Positions 49,084 through 57,441 of a stretch of DNA of 64,000 bases are shown piece by piece. The notes below the pieces were generated by a model. That model was not told where the DNA came from. It did no database searches and was given only the letters and a program-made list of their open reading frames with translations. The number at the start of each line of letters is the position of its first letter. The first letter of the stretch is position 1. The position numbers and the translations under genes are program-made. The DNA is from Pauljensenia sp018375675. Its GTDB lineage: Bacteria > Actinomycetota > Actinomycetes > Actinomycetales > Actinomycetaceae. Location: the NCBI GenBank assembly GCA_041432705.1, contig JAPWAE010000008.1, positions 1-64,000 of the forward strand, written 5' to 3'.

Positions 49084-51774
49084 GTGCGAGGTTCCGTCAG
49101 GATTTTTCGTCGTGATCTTCTGAGGCTGGTGCGTGTTCCGGCCGCTTGGATCGTCATTGTTGGTATGGCGTTTGTGCCCGCTCTCTATGCGTGGTTCAAC
49201 ATCGTTGGCTTTTGGGATCCGTATTCGCAGACCTCCCACATCCGCGTCGCCGTCGCGAACGAGGACGAGGGTGCGACCAAGGATCAGATCGGCACAGTGA
49301 ATGTCGGTGCGATGCTGGAGACGCAGCTCAAGGGCAACAATCAGCTGGGCTGGCACTTCGTGAGCGCTGACGAGGCGCGCGCCGAGGTGGAACGCGGCGA
49401 CTCCTATGCGGCATTCGTGATCCCGGCGTCGTTTTCTCGCGACCTGACGGGCATCGTTGACGGCACATACGTTAAGCCGAATATCCAGTATTACGTCAAC
49501 GAGAAGAACAACGCGGTGGCCCCCAAGATCACGGGTGCGGGCGCGACGGCTCTCGACCGCCAGATCAACTCTGCGTTCGTCTCGACGGTGGCCAAGGTGC
49601 TCTCGGAGAAGGCGTCCGAGGCCGGTGTCAGTATCGCGAACGACACTGACCAGAAGCGTTCGGACGTGTCCGCGTCGGTGTCCGAGGCCTCGGCCAAGCT
49701 GGGAAGTGCCTCGCAGACCCTGGACGGCATGGGGGACAAGATCGACGCGGCGAAGGCCTCGGTTGCCTCAGCTCGGACGACCCTGAGCGAGCTGGACTCT
49801 GCGGCCTCGGAGCTGTCGACGTCCCTGGACCAGGCGGACCAGCTGGTGAGTGATTCGCGGACCTCGCTGGCCACTTTCTCTAGTCAGATGGGCGGGGCCC
49901 TTGACGGCCTATCCTCGAACGCGGCGAGTGCCCTTGCGGGTGTGTCCGCAAACGCGGGAACCCTCGACGGCGCTGTGCAGGGTGCGTCCGGGCGCGTGGG
50001 TGGCCTGCTCACCGAGGGAACGTCGATTAACGACTCGGTGGGCGGCGTGCTCGCGGAGCTGAATGCCCTGGGGATCGGGAATCTGCCCGCGGCGGGCACG
50101 GCCCTGACCGACCTGACGAATCAGAACGCCGCTCTGTCCACAGCGCTGAGCAACCTGACGACCCTCAACTCCGACCTGTCGGCCACGTCCACATCGATTT
50201 CGGACGCGCTGACGTCAGCCTCCGACGCGTCCGCCGCCGTGTCGACCGCGGTCACGAACGCGCGCAGCGGAGTGTCCGCACAGTTGCCCGCGATCTCCTC
50301 GGCGCTTGACGATTTCTCGAGCGCGTCCTCCTCGATGCGCGGCTCCCTCGACACTCTGCGCAGTCAGCGCGAGCAGGTGTCGGGCCTCCTCGACCAGCTC
50401 GATTCCCTCCTGGACGGGGCGAAGACGGCGACCCAGACGAGCTCGACGAATGTCGCTGCGATCAAGACCGACCTCGACTCGGTGGCCACGGATATTTCGT
50501 CGCTGTCCTCCTCGAATACGCTGCGCGACCTCGCGGACTCTCTCGGACTCAACGCAGAATCGATCGCCTCTTTCATGGCCTCGCCGACGCAGATCGAGAC
50601 GAAGGCCGTGTACCCCGTGGCCGCCTACGGTTCGGCGATGGCCCCGCTGTTCACGAACCTGGCCCTGTGGATCGGCGCGTTTTCGCTCGTCCTCCTTCTC
50701 AAGCTCGACGTGGATGAAGAGGGTATCGGCCCGACCTCGTCGGCCGCCAAGTACATGGGCCGGTGGATGCTGCTCGCGTTCTTCGGGGTCATTCAGGCGC
50801 TCGTCGTGTCGATCGGTGACCTGGTCATCGGCGTTCAAACGGTCTCCCGACTGGGTTTCGTGGGGACGTCGATCGCTATTTCGCTCGTGTTTATCTCGAT
50901 CGTCTACATGCTCTCCACGTGCTTCCAGCACATCGGCAAGGGCCTGTGCGTCATCATTATGGTCATGCAGATTCCCGGTTCTGCCGGCCTGTACCCGATC
51001 GAGATGCTTCCGTCCTTCTTCCGCTTCCTGCACCCGCTGTTCCCCTTCACTTACGGTATTAACGCGCTGCGTGAGATTGTGGCGGGGTTCTATGGGCATA
51101 CGTACCTGTCGTGCCTGGCAGTTCTCGGCGCCGAGGCTTTGGTTGCCTTTGCGATTGGCCTCGCGCTGCGCCCGTTCTTAGTCAACCTGAATGCCATGGT
51201 CACCCGCGATCTGGCATCTTCCGGTCTTTTCCTCGCCGAGGCGACGCGCGTTCCCTCCAACCGTTATCGCCTCAGCCAGATCGTGGCGGCCTTGGCGGAC
51301 CACGATGGTTTCCAGCGCTCGGTGAGCGGGCGGGCCGCGCGCTTCGAGCGTCGCTACCCGAGGATCCGCCGCGTGGCGATCGTCGTCGGCATTGTCGTTC
51401 CGGTGGCGCTTGCCGTCCTGTCGGTCGCGAACGTCGCGGAGGTGCCGATCGTGCTGGGCGCGTGGATCGTGTGGGTCCTCCTCGTCATCATGTTCCTGAT
51501 CGGCCTGCAGTACGTGCGCGAGGCTCTGGAGCGCCAGCAGCTGCTCGGCGCTATGGATGAGGGGGACGTGCGCTCGCTGCTTACCCGCCGCGTGCAGGGT
51601 GCGCGCTCGCGCATCGCGCTGGGGGCCGCCGCTGTGGGTGCGTCGATCTCGTCGGCGCTGGCCTCGTCCCTCGGTGAGCACGGGGGAGAGAACGCGGACG
51701 AGGCCGACCCCGGCCTCGTCGATGAGGACAGTGCGGGCGACGCATCGGAGGCGGCGAAGGGAGAGCAGCAGTGA
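49084..51774 (+). CDS. YhgE/Pip domain membrane protein, large form
   Basis: An 896-residue membrane protein of the YhgE/Pip (phage infection protein) family. One N-terminal helix (about 20-40) is followed by a large extracytoplasmic domain with heptad-rich Ser/Ala/Asp segments (about 170-500), then an ABC-2-like block of five to six helices (about 525-705) and two further helices (about 755-815). The family includes EsaA of type VII secretion and phage receptors. The C-terminal tail is acidic. It starts with GTG and overlaps the second family member by GTGA. Confidence 0.85.
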   Translation: MRGSVRIFRRDLLRLVRVPAAWIVIVGMAFVPALYAWFNIVGFWDPYSQTSHIRVAVANEDEGATKDQIGTVNVGAMLETQLKGNNQLGWHFVSADEARAEVERGDSYAAFVIPASFSRDLTGIVDGTYVKPNIQYYVNEKNNAVAPKITGAGATALDRQINSAFVSTVAKVLSEKASEAGVSIANDTDQKRSDVSASVSEASAKLGSASQTLDGMGDKIDAAKASVASARTTLSELDSAASELSTSLDQADQLVSDSRTSLATFSSQMGGALDGLSSNAASALAGVSANAGTLDGAVQGASGRVGGLLTEGTSINDSVGGVLAELNALGIGNLPAAGTALTDLTNQNAALSTALSNLTTLNSDLSATSTSISDALTSASDASAAVSTAVTNARSGVSAQLPAISSALDDFSSASSSMRGSLDTLRSQREQVSGLLDQLDSLLDGAKTATQTSSTNVAAIKTDLDSVATDISSLSSSNTLRDLADSLGLNAESIASFMASPTQIETKAVYPVAAYGSAMAPLFTNLALWIGAFSLVLLLKLDVDEEGIGPTSSAAKYMGRWMLLAFFGVIQALVVSIGDLVIGVQTVSRLGFVGTSIAISLVFISIVYMLSTCFQHIGKGLCVIIMVMQIPGSAGLYPIEMLPSFFRFLHPLFPFTYGINALREIVAGFYGHTYLSCLAVLGAEALVAFAIGLALRPFLVNLNAMVTRDLASSGLFLAEATRVPSNRYRLSQIVAALADHDGFQRSVSGRAARFERRYPRIRRVAIVVGIVVPVALAVLSVANVAEVPIVLGAWIVWVLLVIMFLIGLQYVREALERQQLLGAMDEGDVRSLLTRRVQGARSRIALGAAAVGASISSALASSLGEHGGENADEADPGLVDEDSAGDASEAAKGEQQ
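51697..51720 (+). repeat. GAGGCCG hairpin inside the 3' end of the first YhgE gene
   Basis: GACGAGGCCG (51697-51706) pairs with CGGCCTCGTC (51711-51720) around ACCC. It has the same arms as the intergenic hairpin family but lies in codons for a DEADPGLVDE stretch, 54 nt before the stop. Confidence 0.6.
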
Positions 51775-53975
51775 GGACCATCTGGGCCATCTACCGCGCC
51801 GACCTGCGCCGCGCGCATCGTTCCCTGATCGCTAGCGTCGTTGTCTTCGGCCTCGTCGTTATTCCGTCTCTGTTCACGTGGTTTAACGTGGCAGCGTCGT
51901 GGGATCCGTTCGGCAACACGAAGAGCCTGCGCATCGCGATCGCGAATACGGACGCGGGCTACAAGTCGGACCTGGTACCGCTCCACGTCAACATTGGCGA
52001 TTCTGTGGTGTCCGCGCTGCGTAAGAATGACAACTTCGACTGGGTCATTGCCTCCGAGGATGAGGCGGTCGAGGGGACGCGCTCGGGCGAGTATTACGCG
52101 GCCATCGTCATCCCGTCGGACTTTTCGCGAGAGATGCTCACGTTCTTCGACGGGGGTGCCTCCTCCGCGCCGATGACCTACTACGTCAACGAGAAGAAGA
52201 ATGGTATTTCGCCGAAGATCGCCGGTCAGGGCGCTGAGGCTGTGAGCGTCCAGGTGAATCAGATCTTCGTTCAGACCCTCTCCGAGGTTGCCCTCGATAC
52301 GGCGACGTCGGTCGGGGGTTCACTGTCGTCGCCGACGGCCGTCAACACGGTGACGGCGCTCGATAACCGCGTGCAGAACGTCGCCTCGCGCCTGCGCACG
52401 GCGGCGGATAGCGCGGACGCCTACGCGTCGCTCGTGGGCTCCTCGGTGACGCTCATCGACTCAACGAGCACGCTCGTGGACGGGCTCGGGAGCGCGAAGG
52501 GCTCCGCGCAGTCCGCGGTCTCGAGCGCTCAGGCTGGGGCGGGTGGACTAGGATCAGCCGCGTCGGCGGCGGTCTCGGCGGTGTCCGACGCAATCTCCTC
52601 CTCCCAGTCCTCGTTGTCCTCCCTGTCAACGGCCGTTGACAACGTGTATACGAACGGCTCGACGAGCGTATCGGACGCGGCCTCGGCGTTGCGTTCGCAG
52701 GCCTCCGTGCTGGACACGCAGGCCGCCAGCTTCGCGTCGATCAAATCGACACTCGAGGCGTTGCCGGGCTCGCCCGTCTCCCAGTCCTCGCTGGACCGTC
52801 TGCAGGCCGCCTCTACCCGCCTGACTGAGGTTGCGAACGGGCTGCGCGCTGCGGCGTCCGAGCTGGATTCCAAGGTCGCGAATGCTGACGCTGGGCGCGC
52901 GACGGTGAACGGGCTGATCGCCCAGGCGCGCTCTGCGGTCGATGGACTGTCCTCCGATTACGAGAACAACCTGCGTCCTCAGCTTGAGTCGCTGGCCGCC
53001 ACCCTGGCCTCGGCCCAGTCATCCCTGAGCGCAGCCCGCACGTCACTGGAGGGCGCGACGTCCACTGCCTCGGGCGGCAGCGGGAGCACGCGCGAGGGGC
53101 TGACCCAGCTGCGCGACAACCTGACCGGCGCGGCCACGAGCCTGCGCGAGGCTGCGGGTAAGCTGGATTCCCTGCACTCTTCGATCAATGAGGCGCTTGC
53201 CAGTGGAGATCTGACGACGCTCGGGACCATCATCGGGAATAATCCCGAGGCCCTGGCGGCTGCTATCGCGGCGCCTGTCGGCGTGGAGAAAACTCCCGTC
53301 TACCCGGTCGCGAACTTCGGCTCCCAGATGGCACCGCTGTACACGATCTTGGCGCTGTGGGTTGGCTCTATCCTGATGGTCGTGTCGCTGCGCTCGGACG
53401 TGACAGACTCCAGTGTTGCCGATGGCCTCCTCGAGAACGATCCGCTGCGTGCCACCCTGACGGCGAAGCCTGTCGGTCTGGCGGCTGGATACCTGGGGCG
53501 CTACCTGATTTTTGGGACGATCGCGCTCGCCCAGGCGACCCTGGTGGGGCTGGGAGACCTGTACTTCCTGAAGGTCCAACACGCTCACCCGCTGCAGTTC
53601 ATGGGCACCCTGTGGCTGACGGCCGTCGTGTTCTCATTCCTGCTGTACACGCTTATCGCGACGTTCGGGAACGCGGGCAAGGCCCTGGGTGTGCTGCTCC
53701 TGGTCTTGCAGATTTCGGGCGCCGGGGGAGCGTTCCCGCTGGCGATCCTGCCGTCCTTCTACTCGTCGATTTCGCCGTTCCTGCCGGCCACGCACGCGAT
53801 CAAGGCGCTGCGTGCGTCGATCGCCGGGTACGCGGGACACGAGTACGGGGACGCCATGTGGTTCCTCGCTTCCTTCATCCTGTTCGCCGCGTTCCTGGGG
53901 CTGGCGCTGCGCCCGCTGCTGGTGCGCAAGAACCGCCGCATGGTGGAAAAGCTGGAGGCGACGAAGCTGCTCTGA
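51771..53975 (+). CDS. YhgE/Pip domain membrane protein, short form
   Basis: A 734-residue paralogue of the preceding protein: N-terminal helix (about 18-40), the shared FTWFNVAASWDPFGNT segment, an extracytoplasmic domain of helical repeats (about 150-490), and six C-terminal helices (about 515-720). It lacks the extra C-terminal helices of its neighbour. Paired YhgE genes probably form one complex, perhaps an export or envelope scaffold (inference). GTG start, overlap with the upstream gene. Confidence 0.85.
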   Translation: MRTIWAIYRADLRRAHRSLIASVVVFGLVVIPSLFTWFNVAASWDPFGNTKSLRIAIANTDAGYKSDLVPLHVNIGDSVVSALRKNDNFDWVIASEDEAVEGTRSGEYYAAIVIPSDFSREMLTFFDGGASSAPMTYYVNEKKNGISPKIAGQGAEAVSVQVNQIFVQTLSEVALDTATSVGGSLSSPTAVNTVTALDNRVQNVASRLRTAADSADAYASLVGSSVTLIDSTSTLVDGLGSAKGSAQSAVSSAQAGAGGLGSAASAAVSAVSDAISSSQSSLSSLSTAVDNVYTNGSTSVSDAASALRSQASVLDTQAASFASIKSTLEALPGSPVSQSSLDRLQAASTRLTEVANGLRAAASELDSKVANADAGRATVNGLIAQARSAVDGLSSDYENNLRPQLESLAATLASAQSSLSAARTSLEGATSTASGGSGSTREGLTQLRDNLTGAATSLREAAGKLDSLHSSINEALASGDLTTLGTIIGNNPEALAAAIAAPVGVEKTPVYPVANFGSQMAPLYTILALWVGSILMVVSLRSDVTDSSVADGLLENDPLRATLTAKPVGLAAGYLGRYLIFGTIALAQATLVGLGDLYFLKVQHAHPLQFMGTLWLTAVVFSFLLYTLIATFGNAGKALGVLLLVLQISGAGGAFPLAILPSFYSSISPFLPATHAIKALRASIAGYAGHEYGDAMWFLASFILFAAFLGLALRPLLVRKNRRMVEKLEATKLL

Positions 53976-53991
53976 TGCGTCGGTTTTTCCC

Positions 53992-54020
53992 TTGACGGGC
54001 GTGGGCTGCGGGCGTAAACT
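53992..54020 (+). promoter_or_regulatory. ssrA promoter
   Basis: TTGACG (53992-53997) and TAAACT (54015-54020) are 17 bp apart. The predicted start lies about 50 nt before mature tmRNA; a small hairpin, GAGTT-GAA-AACTC (54059-54071), is in the 5' extension that RNase P would remove. Confidence 0.75.
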
Positions 54021-54075
54021 GATGTGTCCGACGGTCTGCGGTAACGCTGGGCGTCGGGGAGTTGAAAACTCAAGA

Positions 54076-54453
54076 GGGGATGATCGGTTTCGACAGTGGT
54101 CGTCGATCGAAGTGAAGCGAGCCGAGAATGTGCGCTCAACTCGTTAACGATGCGTGCAAACCAATAGGTGCCGAACAGAATCGCACCGACTACGTTCTCG
54201 CTGCCTGATATCGCAGCCTGAACCTTTAGTCCGTCAGCCCGGGAGTTGCTTCCGGCCCGGTGTCTGGCGTCGTCTAGGGAGCCACTGGGAGTCGCCCATG
54301 TTGGTGGGGTGCCTCCGACACTTAATCAACTGAGCCTATCCGGCGGTGTGTCTACGCAATGCTGGGGGCTGAGAAATAAAACCGTAGACTGCGCTCGGAG
54401 AAGAATTCGGGGCCGGCCATTGGACGGGGGTTCGATTCCCCCCATCTCCACCA
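54076..54453 (+). ncRNA. ssrA: Transfer-messenger RNA
   Basis: A 378-nt tmRNA. The 5' end GGGGAUGAUCGG and the 3' end, with GGTTCGATTCCCCC T-loop region and encoded CCA (54451-54453), form the tRNA-like domain; GGGGATG pairs with CATCTCC in the acceptor stem. The tag reading frame begins at the resume codon GCC (54170) and ends at TGA (54206-54208), encoding AEQNRTDYVLAA, whose LAA end is the protease-recognition signal. Pseudoknot regions follow. The partner gene smpB is in the same window. Confidence 0.95.
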
Positions 54454-54457
54454 TCCC

Positions 54458-54486
54458 ACCCCGGGCTTCCGCTGGAAGCCCGGGGT
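54458..54486 (+). terminator. Terminator of ssrA
   Basis: ACCCCGGGCTTCC (54458-54470) pairs perfectly with GGAAGCCCGGGGT (54474-54486) around GCT, followed by TATCTG. Confidence 0.75.
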
Positions 54487-54542
54487 TATCTGTCGTCTTT
54501 TCGGCGTTTTGCCCATGCGGCGGGAGTGCGGACTAGCGTTAT

Positions 54543-54639
54543 GGATAGGAAACGCTCATCTGGATAGGAAAAACAGTTCTGGATAGCTTATTAACCTATC
54601 CAGAACGTCGTATCCTATCCAGGTCGTTGTTTCCTATCC
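54543..54639. repeat. 19-bp-phased dyad array 2 (GGATAGGAA variant)
   Basis: GGATAGGAA at 54543 and 54562 and GGATAGCTT at 54581 face AACCTATCC at 54593, ATCCTATCC at 54612 and TTCCTATCC at 54631. All steps are 19 bp and the centre is ATT. The changed outer bases are mirrored on the other arm, so symmetry is kept. Confidence 0.85.
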
Positions 54640-54788
54640 AGTTGCCGCAGGGTATCTGGAAGCGTTGAAGAGACTCGCTGTGTTCAGGCGTGTGTGGAAG
54701 GTGTTGGATCCTTGTCTTCAGATGCCCCCGGGGGTATGGTCGATGCAGTCGAAGAAGACCAGCCCTCGAGCCAGAAAGTGAGCCGCAC

Positions 54789-56465
54789 ATGCGAGTTGTA
54801 GTCGTCGGAGGAGTCGCGGGTGGCATGAGCGTGGCGGCCCGCCTGCGCAGGCGCGACGAGGGCGCCGAGATCATCGTGCTGGAGCGCAGCAAGTACGTGT
54901 CCTTCGCGAACTGTGGGCTCCCGTACTACGTCGGCGGCGAGATCGAAGATCCCGCCAAGCTCCTCCTCCACACCCCGCAAACCCTCAAGGCTGCGCTCAA
55001 CCTCGACGTGCGCATCAACTCCGAGGTCACGGCGATCGACCCGGGCGCGCACAGCGTCCAGGTCACCGACACCGAGACCGGCGAGGCTTACACGCTCACC
55101 TATGACCACTTGATCCTTTCCCCCGGAGGGCTCGCCGCCCGCCCGCCCATCGACGGCCTCGATTCCCCGCGCGTGCACACCCTGCGCACGGTCGACGATG
55201 CTCTCGCCCTGCGCGAGGCCTCGGGCACACGAGCCGTCGTCCTCGGAGCCGGGTTCATCGGCATCGAGGCCACCGAGGCCCTCGCGCATCGAGGCTTCGA
55301 GACCCACCTCGTCGAGTACGCCGAACACGTACTGCCGCCCCTCGAGGTCGAGATGGCCACGCTGGTCACCCACGAGCTGCGAGGCCTCGGCGTGTGCGTC
55401 CACGCAGGAGTTGCCGCCCAGACCATCACCCACGGCGACGACCACGACTCCGTGACGCTTTCCGACGGCACCGTCCTGACCGCCGACGTCATCGTCCTGT
55501 CGACCGGCGTGCGCCCCGACACCGCCTTCGCCGAGGCCGCGGGCATCGAAACCAGCCGAGGCTACATCCTCGTCGACGACCGCGGGCGTACCGGCGTGGA
55601 TGACGTCTACGCGGTTGGCGACGGCACGATGGGTCGCGACCACGACCGCCCCGTCGCCCTGGCTGGACCCGCGAACCGCGGGGGACGCCTCGTCGCTGAC
55701 GCGATCGCCGATGCCGAACACGGCGAGGCCGCCGCGCGCCCCATCCCGAGCCCCCAGGGCACCGCGATCGTTCGGGTTGGTAGCCTCACCGCCGCCATGA
55801 CCGGCGCTAACCGCCAGGCCCTCGATGCCTCGGGCGCGGAGTACTTCACGGTGCACACGCACGCCAACCAGCACGCGGGCTATTTCCCCGGCGCCAAGCC
55901 CGTGCACATCCTCATGCACGTCGGCACCGACGGGCAGATTCTCGGCGCGCAAGCCGTGGGCGCCGACGGCGTGGACCGCCGCATCGACGTCATCGCGACC
56001 GCCATGCGGGCCGGCCTGAGCGCGACGGACCTCATCGACCTGGACCTCGCCTACGCGCCGCCCTACGGCCAAGCCAAGGACCCCGTCAACCAGACCGGCA
56101 TGGTCGCCCACAACGTGGTGACCGGCGAACTCGTCCTCACCGGCCCCGACGCCCTCACCGAAGACATGCCGGTCCTGGACGTGCGCACAGTAGGGGAGTA
56201 CGCGGCCGGGCACATGCCCAACTCCCTCAACATCCCCCACACCCAGCTGCGCGACCGCCTCGATGAAGTCCGCACCTGGGTCGAGACCAGCGTCGGCGAC
56301 CAGCCCTTCGTCGTCATGTGCGCCGCGGGCGTGCGCTCCTGGATCGGCTACCGCATCGTGCGCCACGCGGGCTTCAACGTGACCATGCTGTCGGGCGGCA
56401 TCCAGACCCTGCGCGCGTGGCTCGGAGAGAAGGCCGATTCTGTGCTGCTGAAGGGGGAGGGATGA
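54789..56465 (+). CDS. CoA-disulfide reductase-like FAD oxidoreductase with C-terminal rhodanese domain
   Basis: A 558-residue flavoprotein. The N-terminal FAD motif VVVGGVAGGMSVAARLRRRD and the redox-active Cys42 in SFANCGLPYY are those of CoA-disulfide reductases and NADH oxidases. The NAD-binding motif VVLGAGFIGIEATEAL is central, followed by a dimerisation domain. A rhodanese domain spans about 465-558 with active-loop Cys511 in VMCAAGVRS. Such fusions reduce CoA disulfide or persulfides with NAD(P)H. The ATG at 54789 gives the exact family N-terminus. Confidence 0.9.
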   Translation: MRVVVVGGVAGGMSVAARLRRRDEGAEIIVLERSKYVSFANCGLPYYVGGEIEDPAKLLLHTPQTLKAALNLDVRINSEVTAIDPGAHSVQVTDTETGEAYTLTYDHLILSPGGLAARPPIDGLDSPRVHTLRTVDDALALREASGTRAVVLGAGFIGIEATEALAHRGFETHLVEYAEHVLPPLEVEMATLVTHELRGLGVCVHAGVAAQTITHGDDHDSVTLSDGTVLTADVIVLSTGVRPDTAFAEAAGIETSRGYILVDDRGRTGVDDVYAVGDGTMGRDHDRPVALAGPANRGGRLVADAIADAEHGEAAARPIPSPQGTAIVRVGSLTAAMTGANRQALDASGAEYFTVHTHANQHAGYFPGAKPVHILMHVGTDGQILGAQAVGADGVDRRIDVIATAMRAGLSATDLIDLDLAYAPPYGQAKDPVNQTGMVAHNVVTGELVLTGPDALTEDMPVLDVRTVGEYAAGHMPNSLNIPHTQLRDRLDEVRTWVETSVGDQPFVVMCAAGVRSWIGYRIVRHAGFNVTMLSGGIQTLRAWLGEKADSVLLKGEG

Positions 56466-56586
56466 ACCTGAGGATTTCTGCCTCGAAAACGCTCCTGCGC
56501 CGGAGTTCGAAGAGGTAGAATCTCTAGTCACAACCGGGACCATCACGCCCGAAGAACTCGAGCAACTGTTCCTCAGATTGGCCTGA
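56461..56586 (+). pseudogene. Orphan coding-like tail in another frame after the flavoprotein gene
   Basis: A 41-codon open stretch without a start codon follows the flavoprotein stop in the +1 frame and ends at TGA 56584-56586. Its translation is protein-like, with acidic, amphipathic segments such as PAPEFEEVESLVTTG and TPEELEQLFLRLA. It may be the remnant of a deleted gene, or an extension reached by a frameshift at the G-rich end of the flavoprotein gene. No family is recognised. Confidence 0.25.
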
Positions 56587-56679
56587 TGCGACGGCGCGGC
56601 CAGACTGAGGGCGCAACGTCACAACACCATGGCGCGGATCCAATGACGAATTCGCGACGCAACAACGAAGGAGACAATC

Positions 56680-56859
56680 ATGTGTCGACCCACCACCTGC
56701 GAGGTATGCGGAAAGACCACATGGAAGGGCTGCGGCAAGCACATCGACTCGGTCAAGGAGCAGGTTCCCGCGGATCAATGGTGCGATAAGGACCATTCCG
56801 ACGAGGAATACGCGGCCGCAGAGAAGAAGCGTGGTTTCTTCGGCAGCTTCTGCAAGTAG
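56680..56859 (+). CDS. Small cysteine-rich conserved protein, 59 residues
   Basis: A short gene with a GAAGGAG ribosome-binding site 6 nt before the ATG. The protein has cysteines at 2, 7, 10, 18, 35 and 58 in a pattern CRPTTCEVCGKTTWKGCGKH, a likely zinc-binding knuckle, then a charged tail ending FFGSFCK. Similar small MCRxxTCxxCGKTTWxGCGxH proteins are widespread in Actinobacteria and unnamed. It was too short for simple gene-length filters. A hairpin follows. Confidence 0.8.
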   Translation: MCRPTTCEVCGKTTWKGCGKHIDSVKEQVPADQWCDKDHSDEEYAAAEKKRGFFGSFCK

Positions 56860-56875
56860 GTGTCGCCCCTCTGGT

Positions 56876-56896
56876 AGCGTCGCGCGCCGCGACGCT
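56876..56896 (+). terminator. Hairpin after the Cys-rich gene
   Basis: AGCGTCGCG-CGC-CGCGACGCT is a perfect 9-bp stem, 17 nt beyond the stop. Confidence 0.55.
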
Positions 56897-56968
56897 GGTT
56901 CATTTGTGCCTATTTCGCGGCCCGCACAGTGGACGTGTCAAAGAGCTTTTTTCTTCATGCGACGCGGC

Positions 56969-56974
56969 TATCAT
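56969..56974 (+). promoter_or_regulatory. -10 box, 6 nt before the ATG of the small membrane protein
   Basis: TATCAT ends 6 nt before the ATG at 56981, with no ribosome-binding site. Confidence 0.5.
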
Positions 56975-56980
56975 TGAGTC

Positions 56981-57346
56981 ATGAGGTGGGCGACAAAAAC
57001 AACGTGGTTTCGTATCGCCGTGCTGTTCGGCATCTACCTGCTGGTGCCGGCGGCGTGGTTTAGTCTCTCGCGCGTCTCGGACTCGATGGAGATCGTGAAG
57101 AGCCTCGTGTTCCTGATCCTGCTCGCGATCCTGCCGATCCTCGCGATGGCCTTTGGGGCATGGGATGGCGTGAAGGAGGGCTTTAGCCTCCTGTGGCTGC
57201 TCGCACCCTTCGTGTGTTTCCTGGCGCCGATGTACCTGTTCCTCAACGACAGTGCCCTCATCTACGGGGTGGGCTATAGCCTGCTCGGCTTCGGTGCCCA
57301 TAGTGTCGGTGCCTTCATCCACGCGCGCCGAGCCCGGCGGGCGTAG
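56981..57346 (+). CDS. Small four-helix membrane protein of unknown function
   Basis: A 121-residue protein with hydrophobic segments at about 10-30, 40-58, 66-84 and 90-112 and a basic C-terminus (HARRARRA). I recognise no family. It stands alone, with a likely leaderless start and a hairpin directly after the stop; dyad array 3 follows. Confidence 0.7.
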   Translation: MRWATKTTWFRIAVLFGIYLLVPAAWFSLSRVSDSMEIVKSLVFLILLAILPILAMAFGAWDGVKEGFSLLWLLAPFVCFLAPMYLFLNDSALIYGVGYSLLGFGAHSVGAFIHARRARRA

Positions 57347-57352
57347 ATGCGC

Positions 57353-57372
57353 GCGAAGGGGTAGTCCTTCGC
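57353..57372 (+). terminator. Hairpin after the small membrane protein gene
   Basis: GCGAAGG (57353-57359) pairs with CCTTCGC (57366-57372) around GGTAGT, 6 nt beyond the stop. Confidence 0.45.
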
Positions 57373-57441
57373 TGAATCTGCGGACGCAGGTTGCTGTGTG
57401 GCTGGGGCGTATTCAAGGGGGGCGGGGGCACTCGCCTACGC

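Larger units (their letters stand above)
54454..54788. other. 335-bp gene-free region after ssrA
   Basis: It contains the ssrA terminator, then dyad array 2 of the GGATAG family, then about 150 bp leading to the CoA-disulfide-reductase-like gene. No gene, integrase or attachment-site duplication is visible, although ssrA 3' ends are common integration sites. Confidence 0.6.

Noticed and set aside
54454..54788. Genomic island or prophage integrated at the ssrA 3' end
   Set aside because: No integrase, no duplicated ssrA end and no phage gene is visible downstream.
56462..56518. A short gene overlapping the flavoprotein stop (ATGA)
   Set aside because: Eighteen basic codons with no conserved feature; a chance frame.
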